From Agaricus subrufescens (lineage: Eukaryota; Basidiomycota; Agaricomycetes; Agaricales; Agaricaceae): 64,000 bases of DNA. Of the stretch, positions 43,800-56,669 are shown in pieces. The stretch's first letter is position 1. Each line of letters begins with the position of its first letter. Under the pieces are notes generated by a model. That model made no database searches. It had not been told where the DNA came from and saw only the letters and a list, made by a program, of their open reading frames with translations. Both the position numbers and the translations under genes were made by a program. The stretch lies in NCBI GenBank assembly GCA_029945375.1, contig CM057060.1, forward strand, positions 3,596,001-3,660,000, given 5' to 3'.

Positions 43800-44964
43800 G
43801 GCTAGGGTCACAACTGTGGCGGCACATGTTCTCCGCGAAATGCTTGCTGCTGTAAAACATGATTCGAGCATGTTCTGTCCAATCCAAACTCGAACGTTAA
43901 TTACACCAAGCTCAGACATCGCGTGTCGACATCGAGACCAAACTGCGCGAGAAGGAGACTCAGGTAGAACGATTAGAATGGGATAGACAGCATTATGGTG
44001 ACAAGGAAAGAGAGAAACGTGAAGCTCACGAACGCGATCAGGAAGAACAAATCGCCGAAAAGGTTGGGTTTGAATTGGGGTATCATACGATTACGTTTTC
44101 TGACTATCATGGACAGAAACGAACCGACGCTGAGTTCAGGTCCCTCAGGGCACAGCTTGATGCTCTCCAAGAGGAACACACGGATCTACAGAACACTCAT
44201 TCCCACCATACTCTCCCCCGCTGAGAAAATTTCTCAGCTCCGGGCCCTGAATGCAGTTCATGATTAGAGTAAGGGAGCGATGGATACTTGGGAGAAATTA
44301 AAGTTGAAGAGTTTTCTCGAGGGGTCAACAAGTGCGCACTTTGAATCCTTCGTTGCGCGTTTGTGTGTATTGTAAACTGACGATTTTCTGTGTAGGTACG
44401 GAAAAAGTCAAGGTCAGGCAAACCGCCTCTGAACAACGTTTAGTACCACCACCAGCGGCACTCCGGCCCCTGGTCAACTCGACGATCAACACACCTGGCG
44501 TCATGGTTCCTCGCGTCCGCCCGTTGCCATGCAAGGACAACAATGAACTCACAGAGAAGCAACCTTCAATAACCCCCAACTGGCCCACTATCCCCTCGCC
44601 GAGCCCATCTTCCTCAACATCAACCACAGCGCCGCCGCCTCTGTCTTCTGCCGCTCCACCACCCCCATCGGATACACCTTCGACTACCTCTCGTCCTCAT
44701 TCACCCACTAACCCGATGACGAGACGACCTGTACCGAAATCAGCAGCACCCCTTGCACCGCGAGCACTGCGAGCTATGACAAACTTTTCCTTCACTGGTG
44801 ATGCACTTCCAGCTCCGTATAGGCCGAAAGTTGGTCGTGCCAGTGTCGCGCCTCCGACCGACCTCAGGCCATTGAAGGGTTCGATGTCGAGTGCACTGAC
44901 GACAAGGGCGATTGGTTGCGCCGGGTCGGCCAGAGCTTCTAACACTACAAACTGTTTGCCATCG

Positions 44965-45007
<43 letters not shown>

Positions 45008-45600
45008 CACATCCTCCCCAGCCCAAAACGTCACCCCCGTCTTAGCCCCCACCTCCACCAGCCGTAGGGACTAGCAATGCCATTCATCAGCCAATGCCAC
45101 CATCAGCCATCAGGCTGGCTTCCCCCCGGCGATCAGCATCCAGTATGCCTCCGCCTCCGCCTTCTGCCTTGCAGGGCGCTTCCTTTAGCGATGTTAAGGA
45201 CTCGTTGAATTTGGGCCTGGTTGAACGCATGCCTCCGATGCCGTCGACGAGTTCAGTTGGGGCAAATGCAGCAAGTTCCCGACTGCAAGCTATAGATACA
45301 AGAAGTCCCGCAACCCGTAATACCTCCAAGTCGAATACACCGAACTCATCCACGCCTGTCACTCCCACTGCTACACCGACCCTCACATCAATCCCTCCTA
45401 GTGCCGGCCTACCACCACGCCCTCCCGTCACTGTCACGACTCCTTCGCATCACCTTCACCGCGATCCCATCAGCAGTATGATGGCTATGGGGATGGGAAT
45501 CAATAATAGCAATAATAGTGCTGGTAGTACTAAGAGGCTGGGAAGTGATTGGCTGAGATATGATCAAGATCGGGACAGGGATAGGGAAAGGTCGAGTTGA
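43800..45600 (+). pseudogene. Coiled-coil, Pro/Ser-rich protein gene, interrupted
   Basis: From about 43930 a frame encodes a charged coiled coil (DIETKLREKETQVERLE, then EREKREAHERDQEEQIAE). A GTTGGG..GGACAG intron (about 44064-44114) leads to RSLRAQLDALQEEHTDLQ, which soon hits a stop near 44222. A second long frame, 44332-45600, is Pro/Ser/Thr-rich with a (TCA)n-coded poly-Ser run (44960-45005) and one internal stop at 45043-45045; the frame continues to 45600, ending with DWLRYDQDRDRDRERSS. The stops suggest decay, though unrecognised introns could rescue it. No family is named. Confidence 0.45.
44272..44500 (+). repeat. Segment repeated at 52608-52830 and, more diverged, near 58280-58440
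   Basis: GTACGGAAAAAGTCAAG and TAAACTGACGA are shared by the copies at 44272-44500 and 52608-52830 over about 220 bp. The region near 58390 (AAAATCAAGGTCAACC) encodes a similar KVxQTxSEQ peptide. Scattered partial copies of one gene are the simplest reading. Confidence 0.6.
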
Positions 45601-45982
45601 CGAGCGAGAAAAAGTATCCGTTCTCGCAGATAACAAGGGGTACATAATCAACTGGACCTTAGCTCCATGATCGTAGCGGGTGCCTTCTATGGCCTTATGT
45701 TCGCCATCTTCTGTCTGTATGTTCCTGCGGTGCAGCCAAATTCATGCTTGCTTACTTTGTCGTCGTAATGGTCTGCGGAATGTATTATGTAATAGCCACT
45801 GCTTGAGTCGGCTACATCAATTAGTTTGGTACCGTTCGTCTCGTTACCAGGTGAATGAGAAGAGAGGTAGTTGAAGGTGTATCTGATGGGCGAAAGACAA
45901 AGGCGGAGGCAGTGAGACCGAGACCCAGAACTCGCAATCATTGGATTCATTGATATTGAGACTTGTTCATTACTAATAACTA

Positions 45983-48583
45983 TTAATCTAACCACCAGGT
46001 GGAGCCACAATCGACAACGCCTGCAAACATATAATCAAGCATCATCAGGTCGTGTTCCTTCTTGATTTCCTTGGTATCACATGCTCCTTCTGGCCTCCGC
46101 AATCCTTTGCGATCTTCCACATTCCTAGGATATACCGTTTGTCCAATTATACCTGCCCAATCAAAATCCACTAGCTTGATGCTGTATTCTTCACCCTCTT
46201 CCTTCACCATAATGTTTGTATCACGTACATCTCCATGCACAAACCCATCGCAATGCATTTCAACTAGCGCATTGCGAATCTTTTCAAACAGTTTCTTTGT
46301 CCTTGGCATCAAGTCGTAGACCATCTTCCACGATTCATCGAGTCGTTCCATAACCACCATGGTCCACCCTCCTTTCAGTACCTGGCATCCAAATAGTTTA
46401 GGTGCTGATCCCCTTGTTGCGCACAACTCGTGAGCGCGCATCGAATATCGCTGCACAAATTTGATCAACACATCCTTCCCGTCCCACTTCCCATTAAACA
46501 ACAACTTCTCCGGTATTTTTTGCGATATATACTCCACTGTGTTTTCGCCTTTATCCGTATCGAAACGGTGGTATGCAGGGAAGAATAGCTTGTCTGTGTC
46601 TTTAACTTGCATCGTCATTTCACTCTCCTTTGACCCATACAGCTTCTCCAACTTTTCCACTGCCTGCCGAAGTGCTCCAAGGTGTCGGGCAAGGATTGTC
46701 CATTGTGAATCTGCCGTCTGGTGATAATCCACGCGGACTGTCTGGCCTAGCATCTGCACATTCAGCCGTGTCGTGAACGCCATCCCAAAAAACCCGATCA
46801 CCGGTCCTAAAGTGCCCGTACAATTAGCGGTTACCACTCATCCAAGTCACCTTTAGACTTACCAGCAACGTACATCCCTATGCAAGGGCAGGTAAAAGCC
46901 AAGTTTCCTGCTCTCATCGAAACCAGGTACGCTCGGTAATACGCCGCCGTTTGAAACACTGGCTCAGCACCATTAGAACCGATTTCATTCTTAAACTCAG
47001 CAATCAGGCATGGCCACCCATTACAGACTATACTGCCGTCGGTAAGGTATTTAGACCCGGCTTTGCTTTCCTGGAGGTTCAATTTGTGCGATTGGCAGAC
47101 ATCGAGGAAAGCCTTTTGCCGTCCCGACTCGCGAGAGTAGAATTCTGACAAATCTGATAACGCCCTCGCGAATCGGTAATCCTCTGTTTGTGGGTTATAG
47201 CTTTCACAGTCGTGTTGGAACTCGTTCAGAATTGGATGAAGAAGTGTGACGGGTATTGTTGGTGCCAGTCCAATCGGACGGTTGCATAGAATGTGAGGGG
47301 CGTTACCTTCTTGTTGTAATTCCTGCAATCGCTCGCTGTTCATTTGCGAAGGCGTCATTTTCACTTCTAGCTGCTCATTCCGTTTACCCGAGATTATGGG
47401 TATGGATGGTGGGCCTGGTCCTAGAATAAGCATGAAATAAGAATCGATTTTGACCGATCAACCCACTACAAGGTTTGTCCAGAGATGGGTCTATCATAAT
47501 AACTATTAGGGTTAGGGATACTATCGGGTACAGAATGCTGACGCACTGAGGAACTGCACTATCAACATGTCATTATGACTGAGGTTAAGGTCTCTTAGGT
47601 TTATGTTGCTCTGAAGCGCAGTGGCATTGGCATCCTCCTTGATATTTTCAATGAACTTGAGCTCTGTATTTATATGGAAATGTGGCTCGTAATGCCATAT
47701 AATGAGCTTTGCGGCATCAACATGCTGAAGGTCGTTCGGCCTTTCGTCCTTGACGCGTAGCCGCAAGTCTGAGACGGATACCGCAGACACTTTCATGGCT
47801 GCTCCTTCAAAAAGATTGTTTCCGTTGGCGAGGCGGTACCATACCGTTACCCCTAAGCAAAGGAGTTAACAATGCATAGTGGGTGGGAAAAAAAGGAAGG
47901 CGCACAAGGAAGCTCAACAAGCAGTATCTCCTTTTCCCCGATCTTACACTCTCTAAGTTTCTGCGCCTCTTCCAAGGGCTTTTCTTTTTTCAAGAGCGCT
48001 GAGACCTTTTGTTGAAGCTCCTCATCACTGGCTAGCAAGGATGACTTGTATACCTTGAGGGAAGTGGGTTCAATGTGGTGATAATCTTGCTCCTTCTCTA
48101 CTAATTTTCGCCTCAGCTGGTCGATAGTGAAACCCATGTTTATCTCGAGATATTTTTCCGTATCTTTGATCGTGTGTGACTGGTCGACAATGCAGTAGGA
48201 CACACGTCGCCCTAATATTAGAAGTTAGAGATGAACGATGACCGGGATAAAGAGGAAGACGCACAAGGTAGCTCGACAAGCAGTATCTCCTCTTCCCCGA
48301 TGTTACAGTCTCCAAGTTTTATTGCCCGTCCCAAGAGCTTTGCGTCCTTTATGACCATTCGGACATTTTCTTGGAAATTGTCCTTCGCTTCATCTTCCAG
48401 CTTGAGGGATGTACGGTATACTTTGAGATGCGTGGTGGGAGCATAACCATCGGCATCTTTAATTCCCTTAACCGCATCTCCAATAGTGAGAGAGGACCCG
48501 CTGAGATCGAGACTGGTAACACAAGTTACGACGTTGTAAGCTTGGTCGATGACTAAGTAGTGGAGGGTAGTAGTGTCTGACAT
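45983..48583 (-). CDS. Crinkler-type protein: three ubiquitin-like headers, PD-(D/E)XK-like domain, kinase (about 770 aa)
   Basis: Five exons join in phase 1: 48583-48265, 48211-47906, 47852-47547, 47420-46863 and 46806-45983. Exons 1-3 each encode a ubiquitin-like header domain; exons 2 and 3 are both exactly 306 nt, and the first two end in ILLVELP. Exon 4 has FYSRESGRQKAFLDVC and DGSIVCNGWPCLIAEFKNE, the D..ExK pattern of a restriction-endonuclease fold. Exon 5 carries a kinase with HGDVRDTNIMV (catalytic loop) and LVDFDWAG in place of DFG. This header-REase-kinase order matches the Crinkler-type effector systems described in fungi and oomycetes. Role as an effector or in inter-element conflict is inferred. 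The gene appears intact. Confidence 0.75.
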
Positions 48584-48916
48584 GTTGGAACTACGAGAAG
48601 TAGGAGTGTGACAGAGTCACAGTCAAACCACACGAAACTTAAACCGAAGATAACTGTTCACAGCTATCGTATTACAGAAGAGTCTTCCTTCTACAAACAA
48701 GGTACGCTATCTTATATACAAACAGTCGGGAGGGGGAGCGAATGAATATGACGATTTGGGATTTTCCATGTTCGTGCTAAAGATAGCCACTCACGAAGCA
48801 TGCATGGCGTGAACGTGTGCTAGTCTCGGGATTCAGCCAATTGGGAATCGGAGAGGATCGAGGGTTGCTCCCGTTCAGGAGTTGGGTACCAAATACGCCA
48901 GTATTGAGGGTGAGAG

Positions 48917-50090
48917 ATCTCAATGAAGCTCGAGGTTAAGGAGATCGCCATTGGGGAGTGGAGCGATGATGAGGGTGTTGGACGGGTGAACCTCCGCAGG
49001 TAAGAGGGCACACTCCTGGACCAGTTGACTTGCAAGAACAGCCATGGAAGCACAACCAACATGCTTAAATGAAAAATCGGCAATGATTGCTAGCTGAAGG
49101 GAGAGAGAAACAAGGGAAGGACAATCCAAATGAGACAACACGTCTTCCCGGCCGGGCATGTGAGCTTCAAGTTGCTGCAATTTCACCAATCGAATTTTTT
49201 CTTCTCTTACAATCGATTCGGGGTTCAGTGTCATCGCACCGCTGCTTAGAGTCTTGAACATATTCGAAGATTAATAAGATTCAGAGAGTTTGAATGCGCC
49301 AGAAACCAGTGGCAGGCTGTTCCTATCTGAGCTAATCAGCGATCGAATGTTCAAAGAGATGCCGGGTGCCGCAGAGTATAATAGGCGAGGGGCGATGAAT
49401 TGTGCGACACGATAAGCCTCGAGGACCTCAACCGACGTAATTGGAGCATTATGCATGCGTAGGTTGTTGTGGAGGAGTAGAACAAACTTTTCATCCTTTG
49501 GTGTCATGTAGTGGTACACGATGCGTTCAATAGAGGATAAGGCAATCATGGAAAAGGTATTTGTATCAGCGGGTCGGCGGCAAACATTCCCATCAACAAT
49601 GATGGTGTTCAAGTTGACGAACAGGGGAGCCTGACCACCGATTGCCAGGAGGACAAACTCCAGGTCAAGGTCAGATTCATCGCTGAGGCAGGGTTTGCAT
49701 ATGAAATTCCGTGTGTATGCTAGCATTTTGAGAACCCGTTCTCGGCATTTGGCGTCAAGTTGCCTGCGAAGGAACTGGTAAGGAAACCCGATCAAGGATG
49801 GCCGACATGATGGGCGGCAGACTCGCCTTTCCCTGCATGATATCTACGATGTTAGATCCCTCGGCACTGATGATATACCTAGCGATATGTTTCGCACTGG
49901 AGACGGTCCTTCACATCTCCAACTGGGCGAGAGGATACGGTTGGCGAGATACGAAGGAGAGGGCGCGGAGAGCGGCATTATTTGTTCTGCGAGCATAGTC
50001 ATTGTCGTGAATGCCGAGCCTGAGCTGCCTGATGATTTCTGCCCAGACATCGAGGGAGAGCATGAGAAAATCCAAAGCGTGCTAAACGGG
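48917..50090 (-). pseudogene. F-box/LRR-like protein gene, probably decayed
   Basis: From about 50080 the minus strand encodes LSLDVWAEIIRQL, then NNAALRALSFVSR, like a fungal F-box. A 42-bp GTGAAG..GCTAG intron is possible near 49895. The frame then runs through a 174-aa stretch (49795-49271), reaches a TAA at 49271-49273 and continues in the same frame to 48920 with LRR-like HLDCPSLVSLSLQL. One in-frame stop suggests a pseudogene. Such F-box families are greatly expanded in Agaricomycetes. Confidence 0.45.
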
Positions 50091-52607
50091 GCCAGGAATA
50101 CATCAACGTAATCGCACAGCTTCAGGCCTTGCCTTGTGCCGCACTATGGGCAACCAGAGGGCGCTGTGACATGAGTTACTACGCCAGTCAGCCTGATTGG
50201 CGCCACTCATGTTCGCGGAAGACGCCTTTCGAGACGCGATAGAATGATAGATACATATAGGATTAGAGTTCTTCTTGATTTAAGGGACGGCAGAAGAGGT
50301 GGGATGGAAACGGAATGATGATCATGATGATTAAGGGTAAGGTTGCAGCGCATGCGAAGTTCGGAATGGACGACTTCCCGTAGCGTCTGGAAAAATAGAA
50401 ATATTTTCCAGATTGTGTCCCAGCTGATTGCCGGACGTGCCGTTAACTAAATCGGTGTTTGGCAAAAGCGGATCTTTAAATTCACGTCTTTCCAGACTGC
50501 AATCTGGAAGAGGCCCCCCCCTCCCCCCTCTTCCAGATTGCAGTCCTCGAATATTACCTCACTTTATGCATTAAAGGAGTTATGGACGTCACGAGTAAGA
50601 TCCTATCTCCAATTTTCAGGTCAATATCGTGAGACACTGCTTCAGCAACTGATCATGGCTGGCTTCAGTATTCCACAGCTCAGGCGTATGTGCTTTTGAA
50701 TAACGAAACTTGAGTGCACTATCATTGAAAAATGCTACGGATTGAGTGTGCATCATTGCTCAGAATGAGGTGCTCTCAGATGCCTGTGGCTCAAGTGAGG
50801 AGTGACCGTAAAAGCCCGAGTCCAAGGGTGAACTGTAAACGGTAGCTGCAACCACTGTCGTCGTTCAGCCATTTACTTATACGTAGAGGAAATATCATCT
50901 TCAGACATCTCATAATGAGCAGAAGTGCGTGCGTCAACCGTTCTGAACGCAAGCACTATCCATCCTATTTCATAATCACAGTCTATATCCCAGCCTATGT
51001 TTATTGGCCTTGATTTATTCTAAACGGTCTACGGTTTAATATCCTGAGTATGGACGGGCGGAGTTTCAAATGAAATAAGATTTAGAAAAAATTCTGTGTT
51101 TCCAGACGCTGCGGGAAGTCGTCCAATAAGTAATTTAGTGCCAGACCAAAACTCGGTATCGCCGAAAGGAAAAGGGTCTTCCAGGGAGAAATGTCTGATT
51201 GAGTATTTGTTGTGGCCGTTACTATTCATTAATATTCATTCTTAGCATGAGCTGCAGTGTACGGACGTAGGGCTAAAGGCTGAGCTACCATCTCGGGTAA
51301 TGAATCGTGTTGTGCAACTAGAAGCCCCCAAAAAAGGCCACACTGAAAAATAGAGGCCTTGGAATACGTTTGCGCGAGCGAACCCAAGCTAACAACGCGG
51401 AGAGGTTGACGGAGCAAAAGACGTAACGGTGACTGAGAGTGCCACAGAGTGAGGCACTCTCAGTGGTAATACTGCTAGACGTTGTTACCAATGGCGCCAT
51501 CGGGATAAAGATCTTCTCTCAACTCAGCCTCTGGTTTACGCTGGTGGTGGGATAGATCCTTTATACATATGAATTTGATTACCGACGTCAAGCCATATTG
51601 ATCACAAAAGAGTGAGATACAAAATAGACAAGGGATAAGATGAAATGGTATAGAGATAGGATATTAGACGCTATCTGAACAAAAAAGTTTTAACAGGGTT
51701 GCAGTGGGCATTCTGCACTGAGAATTTAATATCCACTGGGGCGGTAAATGGTCCAAGACAAGGAGGCTCGAGACGTCGGAAAAGAAAAATCTATTCCCGC
51801 TTCTATCAATCAGCCACATGTGACAGCTACAATGTTCGTCTTCTCCCGGCTGTTCCGCCCTCTGCGCCGTCCTCCTCAAACAGGCTCTTGACAGACGAAA
51901 AAGGCCGGATACCACTCAGACTGCACAAGAGATGGAAGAGACAGCTGAGGAGCATCAAAACTCACCGCCCGCCCGATAGATTACCGAGTGAAGCTCTCGC
52001 TGACAAGATCAGCCTTGGCTTGGGCATAAGAATAGATGAAACTTCTACTCCGAGCAGTTCAAAGTCACTCGTGCGTCAACATTTATTCTTTCGCCATTCC
52101 TATTCTCATATTCTCATTCTCGTTCGTCTCACTACCAGCAATATCACATCACACCTCCATCAAGGACTTGCCCCTTTCAACCGCCCATTCCCCACAGCCA
52201 TATCAATCCTGGACCCTGTTCGAACGGAAAGAAGCCATTCCAACAGACAATTTACGAGCAGATTATCAATTCTTCTGGTCTTGCCACCACTCGTGATAAA
52301 TCATTGACAGGTGTACGTGGTTTTCGCCTTATTTTCGTCAGGCTATCCAAGTGAACTATCTTATATAGTCGCATCTTAAGTTTATGCCGTATATACCGAC
52401 GAGTCACGTTGGTCAAGTTGCATTCTGATATGGGACACATCGGTGGTAATGCTTCCTCGACTTGCTGCCATCCCAAATATCTAAATCCTGCTTTGTTGCC
52501 TCTACTTCCCCTCCAACTTTACTCGCAGAGCTTCGATATATTAGGGGAGTTGAAGAACGAGAACGAGAAGACAAAACAGCTTATTTGATGCAAGGAAAAC
52601 GGGAACG
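50091..52607. other. Non-coding, no supported gene
   Basis: The longest ORF (51699-52307, plus) has no recognisable domain, and a second frame overlaps it, so it is not called. A CCTCTTCC/GGAAGAGG inverted block surrounds the C-run at 50512-50527 (CTGCAATCTGGAAGAGG.. and its complement), a stem of about 17 bp. Confidence 0.4.
50497..50544. repeat. Perfect inverted repeat around a C-rich loop
   Basis: GACTGCAATCTGGAAGAGG at about 50495-50513 is followed by a C-run and by the complementary CCTCTTCCAGATTGCAGTC at about 50526-50544. The arms are 19 bp with no mismatch that I can see, so it could form a strong hairpin or be a small transposon end pair. Confidence 0.75.
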
Positions 52608-54012
52608 ATGAGTACTTGGGAGGAATCAAAGTTGAAAAGGTTTTCTGAGGGTTGACAAGTATGCATCTTGAATCTTTATGTTGCGTGTTTGTGTGCGTCG
52701 TAAACTGACGACTATCCGTATAGGTACGGAAAAAGTCAAGATCAAGTAAACCGTCTCCAGACAACGTTCAGTATCACCACCAACGGCACTGGAGCTCTTG
52801 TTTAACTCGAGGATCAGTACACCAAGTACTCTAAACAATCCACTGTGTCAGGAAGTTGGTAGCGGTTATTTCAACGACTTCCTGGGATCATGAATAGACC
52901 ATTTCATACAAGTCCGTTCACGGGGCATGCCGGTCGTCCTCGAATAATGTCAATCTACCTTCCTCTATAATACTTAGTCACAATTATCCTCGATCTTCAG
53001 CAGGTAGCAGTGTTTTAAAGTTATTCGTCACAGCGGTCACATCCTTGGCAGGTTCACCTCAATCCGAAATGGGACTGTCATTCTGTGGAAGGCTATCTTG
53101 TCTCCTACGCCTCCGATTTAGAACAAACCTAGACTGTGTTTGGTTAGCCACCATTCCCAGCTACATCAACTAATCATTGCATTTTTTTTACTGCTTGAAG
53201 AATCGCAACACCCGTGGCAGTTGACATACAGTGAGAGGGGAGGGACACCACCGGCGGCCTCTCACGAAACCATGATCGATGCTGAAGAGCACGGGCTTTT
53301 GCTCATAAATCTGCCATCGATTGTGCCAATATCGGATAAGGAAGGGCGCTAAAGTAGGTATGGCAATGTTTTCCCATCCGAAACAAATTTTTCTCTTCAA
53401 TACTAGTACGGCATGATACAATGTCAGCGCGCAGGGAATCTCCGTTGTTATCACCTGAGCGGCCCAGTCGATTCGTTCCTTGATCATCCTTTACCAGAAT
53501 CTCGGCATTTAGAAGAGGGCAGCCCATATATCAACTTGAACAGGTAAGTTGACCTATATACGTCGGCGGAACCTGACAACATAGCTGCAGCTACCCGCAA
53601 TGCCTAGCGCTAAGCCACTTCCTGGCCATTGTGTAGCTATTCGTAGAATCTGACTGTTGATATCTAGCTTTCACCTAGAGCTAGCTCCTTCCAGCCTACA
53701 TGCGGCATACTGTGGACATATTCAGTTCCTGAATTGAGGAACTTCTGGTGAACTTGCCGCAGCCCACTTGTTCCGCTCGAATGTCACAAACGGTGTGTGA
53801 AGGGCCCATATTTATATGTTGAGGTCGTCTAATAGATGCTGGGAGTCAGAAGCTGTCAAACCTGTGCCGGAAGGGCTACAGCAAAAGTGCGGAGCCCGCG
53901 CGCGGACGCGGACTGATGCGGACAAATGCGGGTCGAGCCCTCCATATAACGGAAGCTTGGGCTTTTCCATTTGAAGGAAGATGGCATAAAAGTTGGGTCT
54001 TTAAGCTTAACG
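52608..54012. other. Repeat copy, then non-coding sequence
   Basis: Starts with the second copy of the 44.27-kb segment (to about 52830). The rest has only short ORFs; a minus-strand frame at 53188-53487 contains a helical run (WAAQVITTEIPCALTLYHA) but is not assignable. Confidence 0.4.
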
Positions 54013-54253
54013 AATAGTGAAGCGCGGGCTCGGTTTTGTAGGGCTCGGGCTTTCAAAAATGCTGAGCCGAGCCCGCCAGGTAGGCTTGGGCTCGGCTCGG
54101 GCCCGTCGATGAAGCGCGGGCTCGGGCCTGCTCATATCCCAAGCCGAGCCCTGAGCCCTCTCGGGCCCTCCTGCGGGCTCGGCTCGGCTCGGCCTCAGCG
54201 GGCGGGCTTGGGCTCGGCTCAGGCTTCAGGCCCTGAGCCCGCACTTCACTATT
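54013..54253. mobile_element. Possible MITE, 241 bp, GC-rich
   Basis: The left end AATAGTGAAGCGCGGGCTCG and the inverse of the right end AATAGTGAAGTGCGGGCTCA match at 18 of 20 positions. The interior is made of GGGCTCGGCTC-type sequence in both orientations, very unlike its flanks. No clear target-site duplication is visible, so a simple inverted repeat remains possible. Confidence 0.4.
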
Positions 54254-55887
54254 ATCAAATGTGACAGAAAGACTGAATATGTCAAAACTTGAGTAGATCA
54301 ACTGCTCGAATGGATATTTACACTGCGGAAGACCTTCTCTCATCGCAAAGTTATAAGCAGGACGGAGTATGCAGTATATATTGACACCCCTTACCCTAAT
54401 AATAATAGTAGACATCGGCGTCGCCAAGTGCCACAGAGCACCTGACTCCCGCTGTGTCCGTTTCGGGATTGGCGAGATGAAGTTATGTCTTTCTCCGATG
54501 ACCATCTGGGCACTATGTCCCGAAAGGTCAGCTCTACATTGTTTGCTTTCTCGAGCACACTGCCAAAGACTTGATGCCTCCACATTCTCTGCTCTCGATG
54601 CCAAGGCATTTTCAAAACTCTATTCCTTGGACCAAGAACTTAAAAAATAAAACAAGTGCCAGTGTTATATAGATAAATAATGAAAGTCATATAATCGATT
54701 TCACAATATATTTGAGGTTCAACTATTTGACTTCAATTACTTATTTATATACTACTTGTAATATTGATTTGCCATTGCAGTGTATTGTTACCCAAAACGG
54801 TGTGTCCACTTTGGATTGACCCCGCGAAAAGCGAAGAACCGTGCGGGAGTCGGACGAATGATAACTTATATCATTGAGAAGTAGATATCTTAATATTCTC
54901 TTCTTATAGCATTCAAAGTGAATGGCCCGGTAGTGGACAGAGCGGCGAGGTGCTCTATCTTTTGCGTTACATGATGGGCCACCATACGCGACTCAGTGGC
55001 AATTTACACATGGGTAATCTTTCGTGTTGCCTTATTATGTTCGAGGTGTTGAATCTGCTATCGTAAGGTCATGCCCTCAATAATAATGTTTCGAAAGATA
55101 TCATCATTCGTTCACATTTGATTTTTGGGAAGAGGGTCAAGTAATACTACCAAGTGCCACAGTTCCTTGTAATATGGAACACCATGCGAGGAACGAGCGC
55201 GGTGTGTTGTCTCGGAAGGGCAGCCCGCGTGAATGATGGATTCGTAGTATAGTGATCCTCACATTGCACAATATCACATTCGTCTCTCCTCCCTGTGCTG
55301 AGTGGACAGCACCGCTACCTGGTCGCGATTCCTTTAAAGCCACCCTCCCGATCCCATGCATTAGACGAGACTATTGGCGCAGGTAGAATGCAGGTTGTAC
55401 ACGTCCAGGTGCTGTTCCAACCTCACTCTTACCGCCTGGAGGCCTGGGGACGATTATCCCTCCAGGCCTTCCACTCCCCCACTCACACTGCCATAGTCTT
55501 AACAATTATTATGTTATTGGTGACGCGTACCCGGCGCCCTGAGGAGATGGTACAAGTGTTCCGGCATTCCATATAGTGCCTTGCGCACCTATTTCCCATG
55601 GACATGCAGTTCAAACTTCTGTCATTACGCTGTAGAGGACATTTCTATAACTAGACACGGTTTAACTGTAGCTTAGGATGTTCTATGGACCACTTAGTGT
55701 TATTTCGAAATCATCGGCTTACTTAGATCAGACCATCACATTCTATTGATCTAGCGATGTTGTATGTAATTTACTTTCAACCTTTTCACCATCATCGATG
55801 CCGTCTTCCGTTGCTTCTTCATTAGCCTCTCCCTCACTCCTCCAAGCAGCGGATAAGAAACACCATTCAACACCAGCTTGAAACACA
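54254..55887. other. Non-coding, AT-rich, no gene recognised
   Basis: Short ORFs only. A short inverted pair CTGGAGGCCTGGGG/CCCTCCAGGCC occurs at about 55436-55470. Nothing else was recognised. Confidence 0.4.
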
Positions 55888-56669
55888 GTGGCTTTGTGTT
55901 TACAAGGTCCTGAGCACAAACTTCAAAGGTGCTGCAACACGAGCAGCATTACAGTATCTTCTGACCTTTACGCTCTACCACCATTGTATATTAAGGAGAA
56001 AGAACCTGCCAGGCTTCATGAAGTTGAAGACGGGGTCGAGAACAATGCAACTGTGAGTCAAAACTCGCTTCTGCATCAACCAATCGTCAAGCTGATTCCT
56101 GGGGAAATCGCTGCACGTGCACGACAACGTTTGCGGAAGGTTCTGGAAAAGAAGCCTGCTGAAGGGGGCCGGCAGTTTTCGAAGGCATTGGGAGAGCAAT
56201 CAAGTGTGTGTTTCTTTCTCTCTGAACATATGTATCCTCTGCTGAACAATGTATGTATAGAAATTGGGCAACTTACAGGTTCGTCTTGAAACTATGAAGT
56301 CAGAATGCGAAAAGGCAGAGACCCAGTTAGGGCTGACGCAGCAGTCTGGTGGGACGCTACTCGAGTATGTCAGTAGTTTAAGGGAGGAAAAGTGTGTTTC
56401 CCCCCTTCTTTCTCGGCTGTCTAACTCGTGGCATCGTAGAACAGAAGATAAAGATAAAGAATCAATTGTCCAATTGATCCCTTCAAGATTCACCTTCACT
56501 GAGCAAGAAACAGACGCGGGAAAATCCACAGAACGCGTATGCAAAGGATCCAGTAATGTAGGTCACTCAAACTCTTACTTCCTGGTTCGTTTGCTCTATG
56601 CCTCTACTGATGTACAAGATGTAGCCTCCGTTACTTCGACATCAAGCCCTAGTCACCTTCAAGAATTCG
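55888..56669 (+). pseudogene. Coiled-coil gene fragments
   Basis: Frames at 55888-56289 (GEIAARARQRLRKVLEKK) and 56264-56698 (VRLETMKSECEKAETQLG) are charged and helical and may be exons of one decayed gene upstream of the HEAT-repeat remnant. Stops and frame changes occur between them. No family is named. Confidence 0.35.

Noticed and set aside
51699..52307. 202-aa plus-strand ORF
   Set aside because: No domain, a competing overlapping frame, no family resemblance and no intron signals that extend it.
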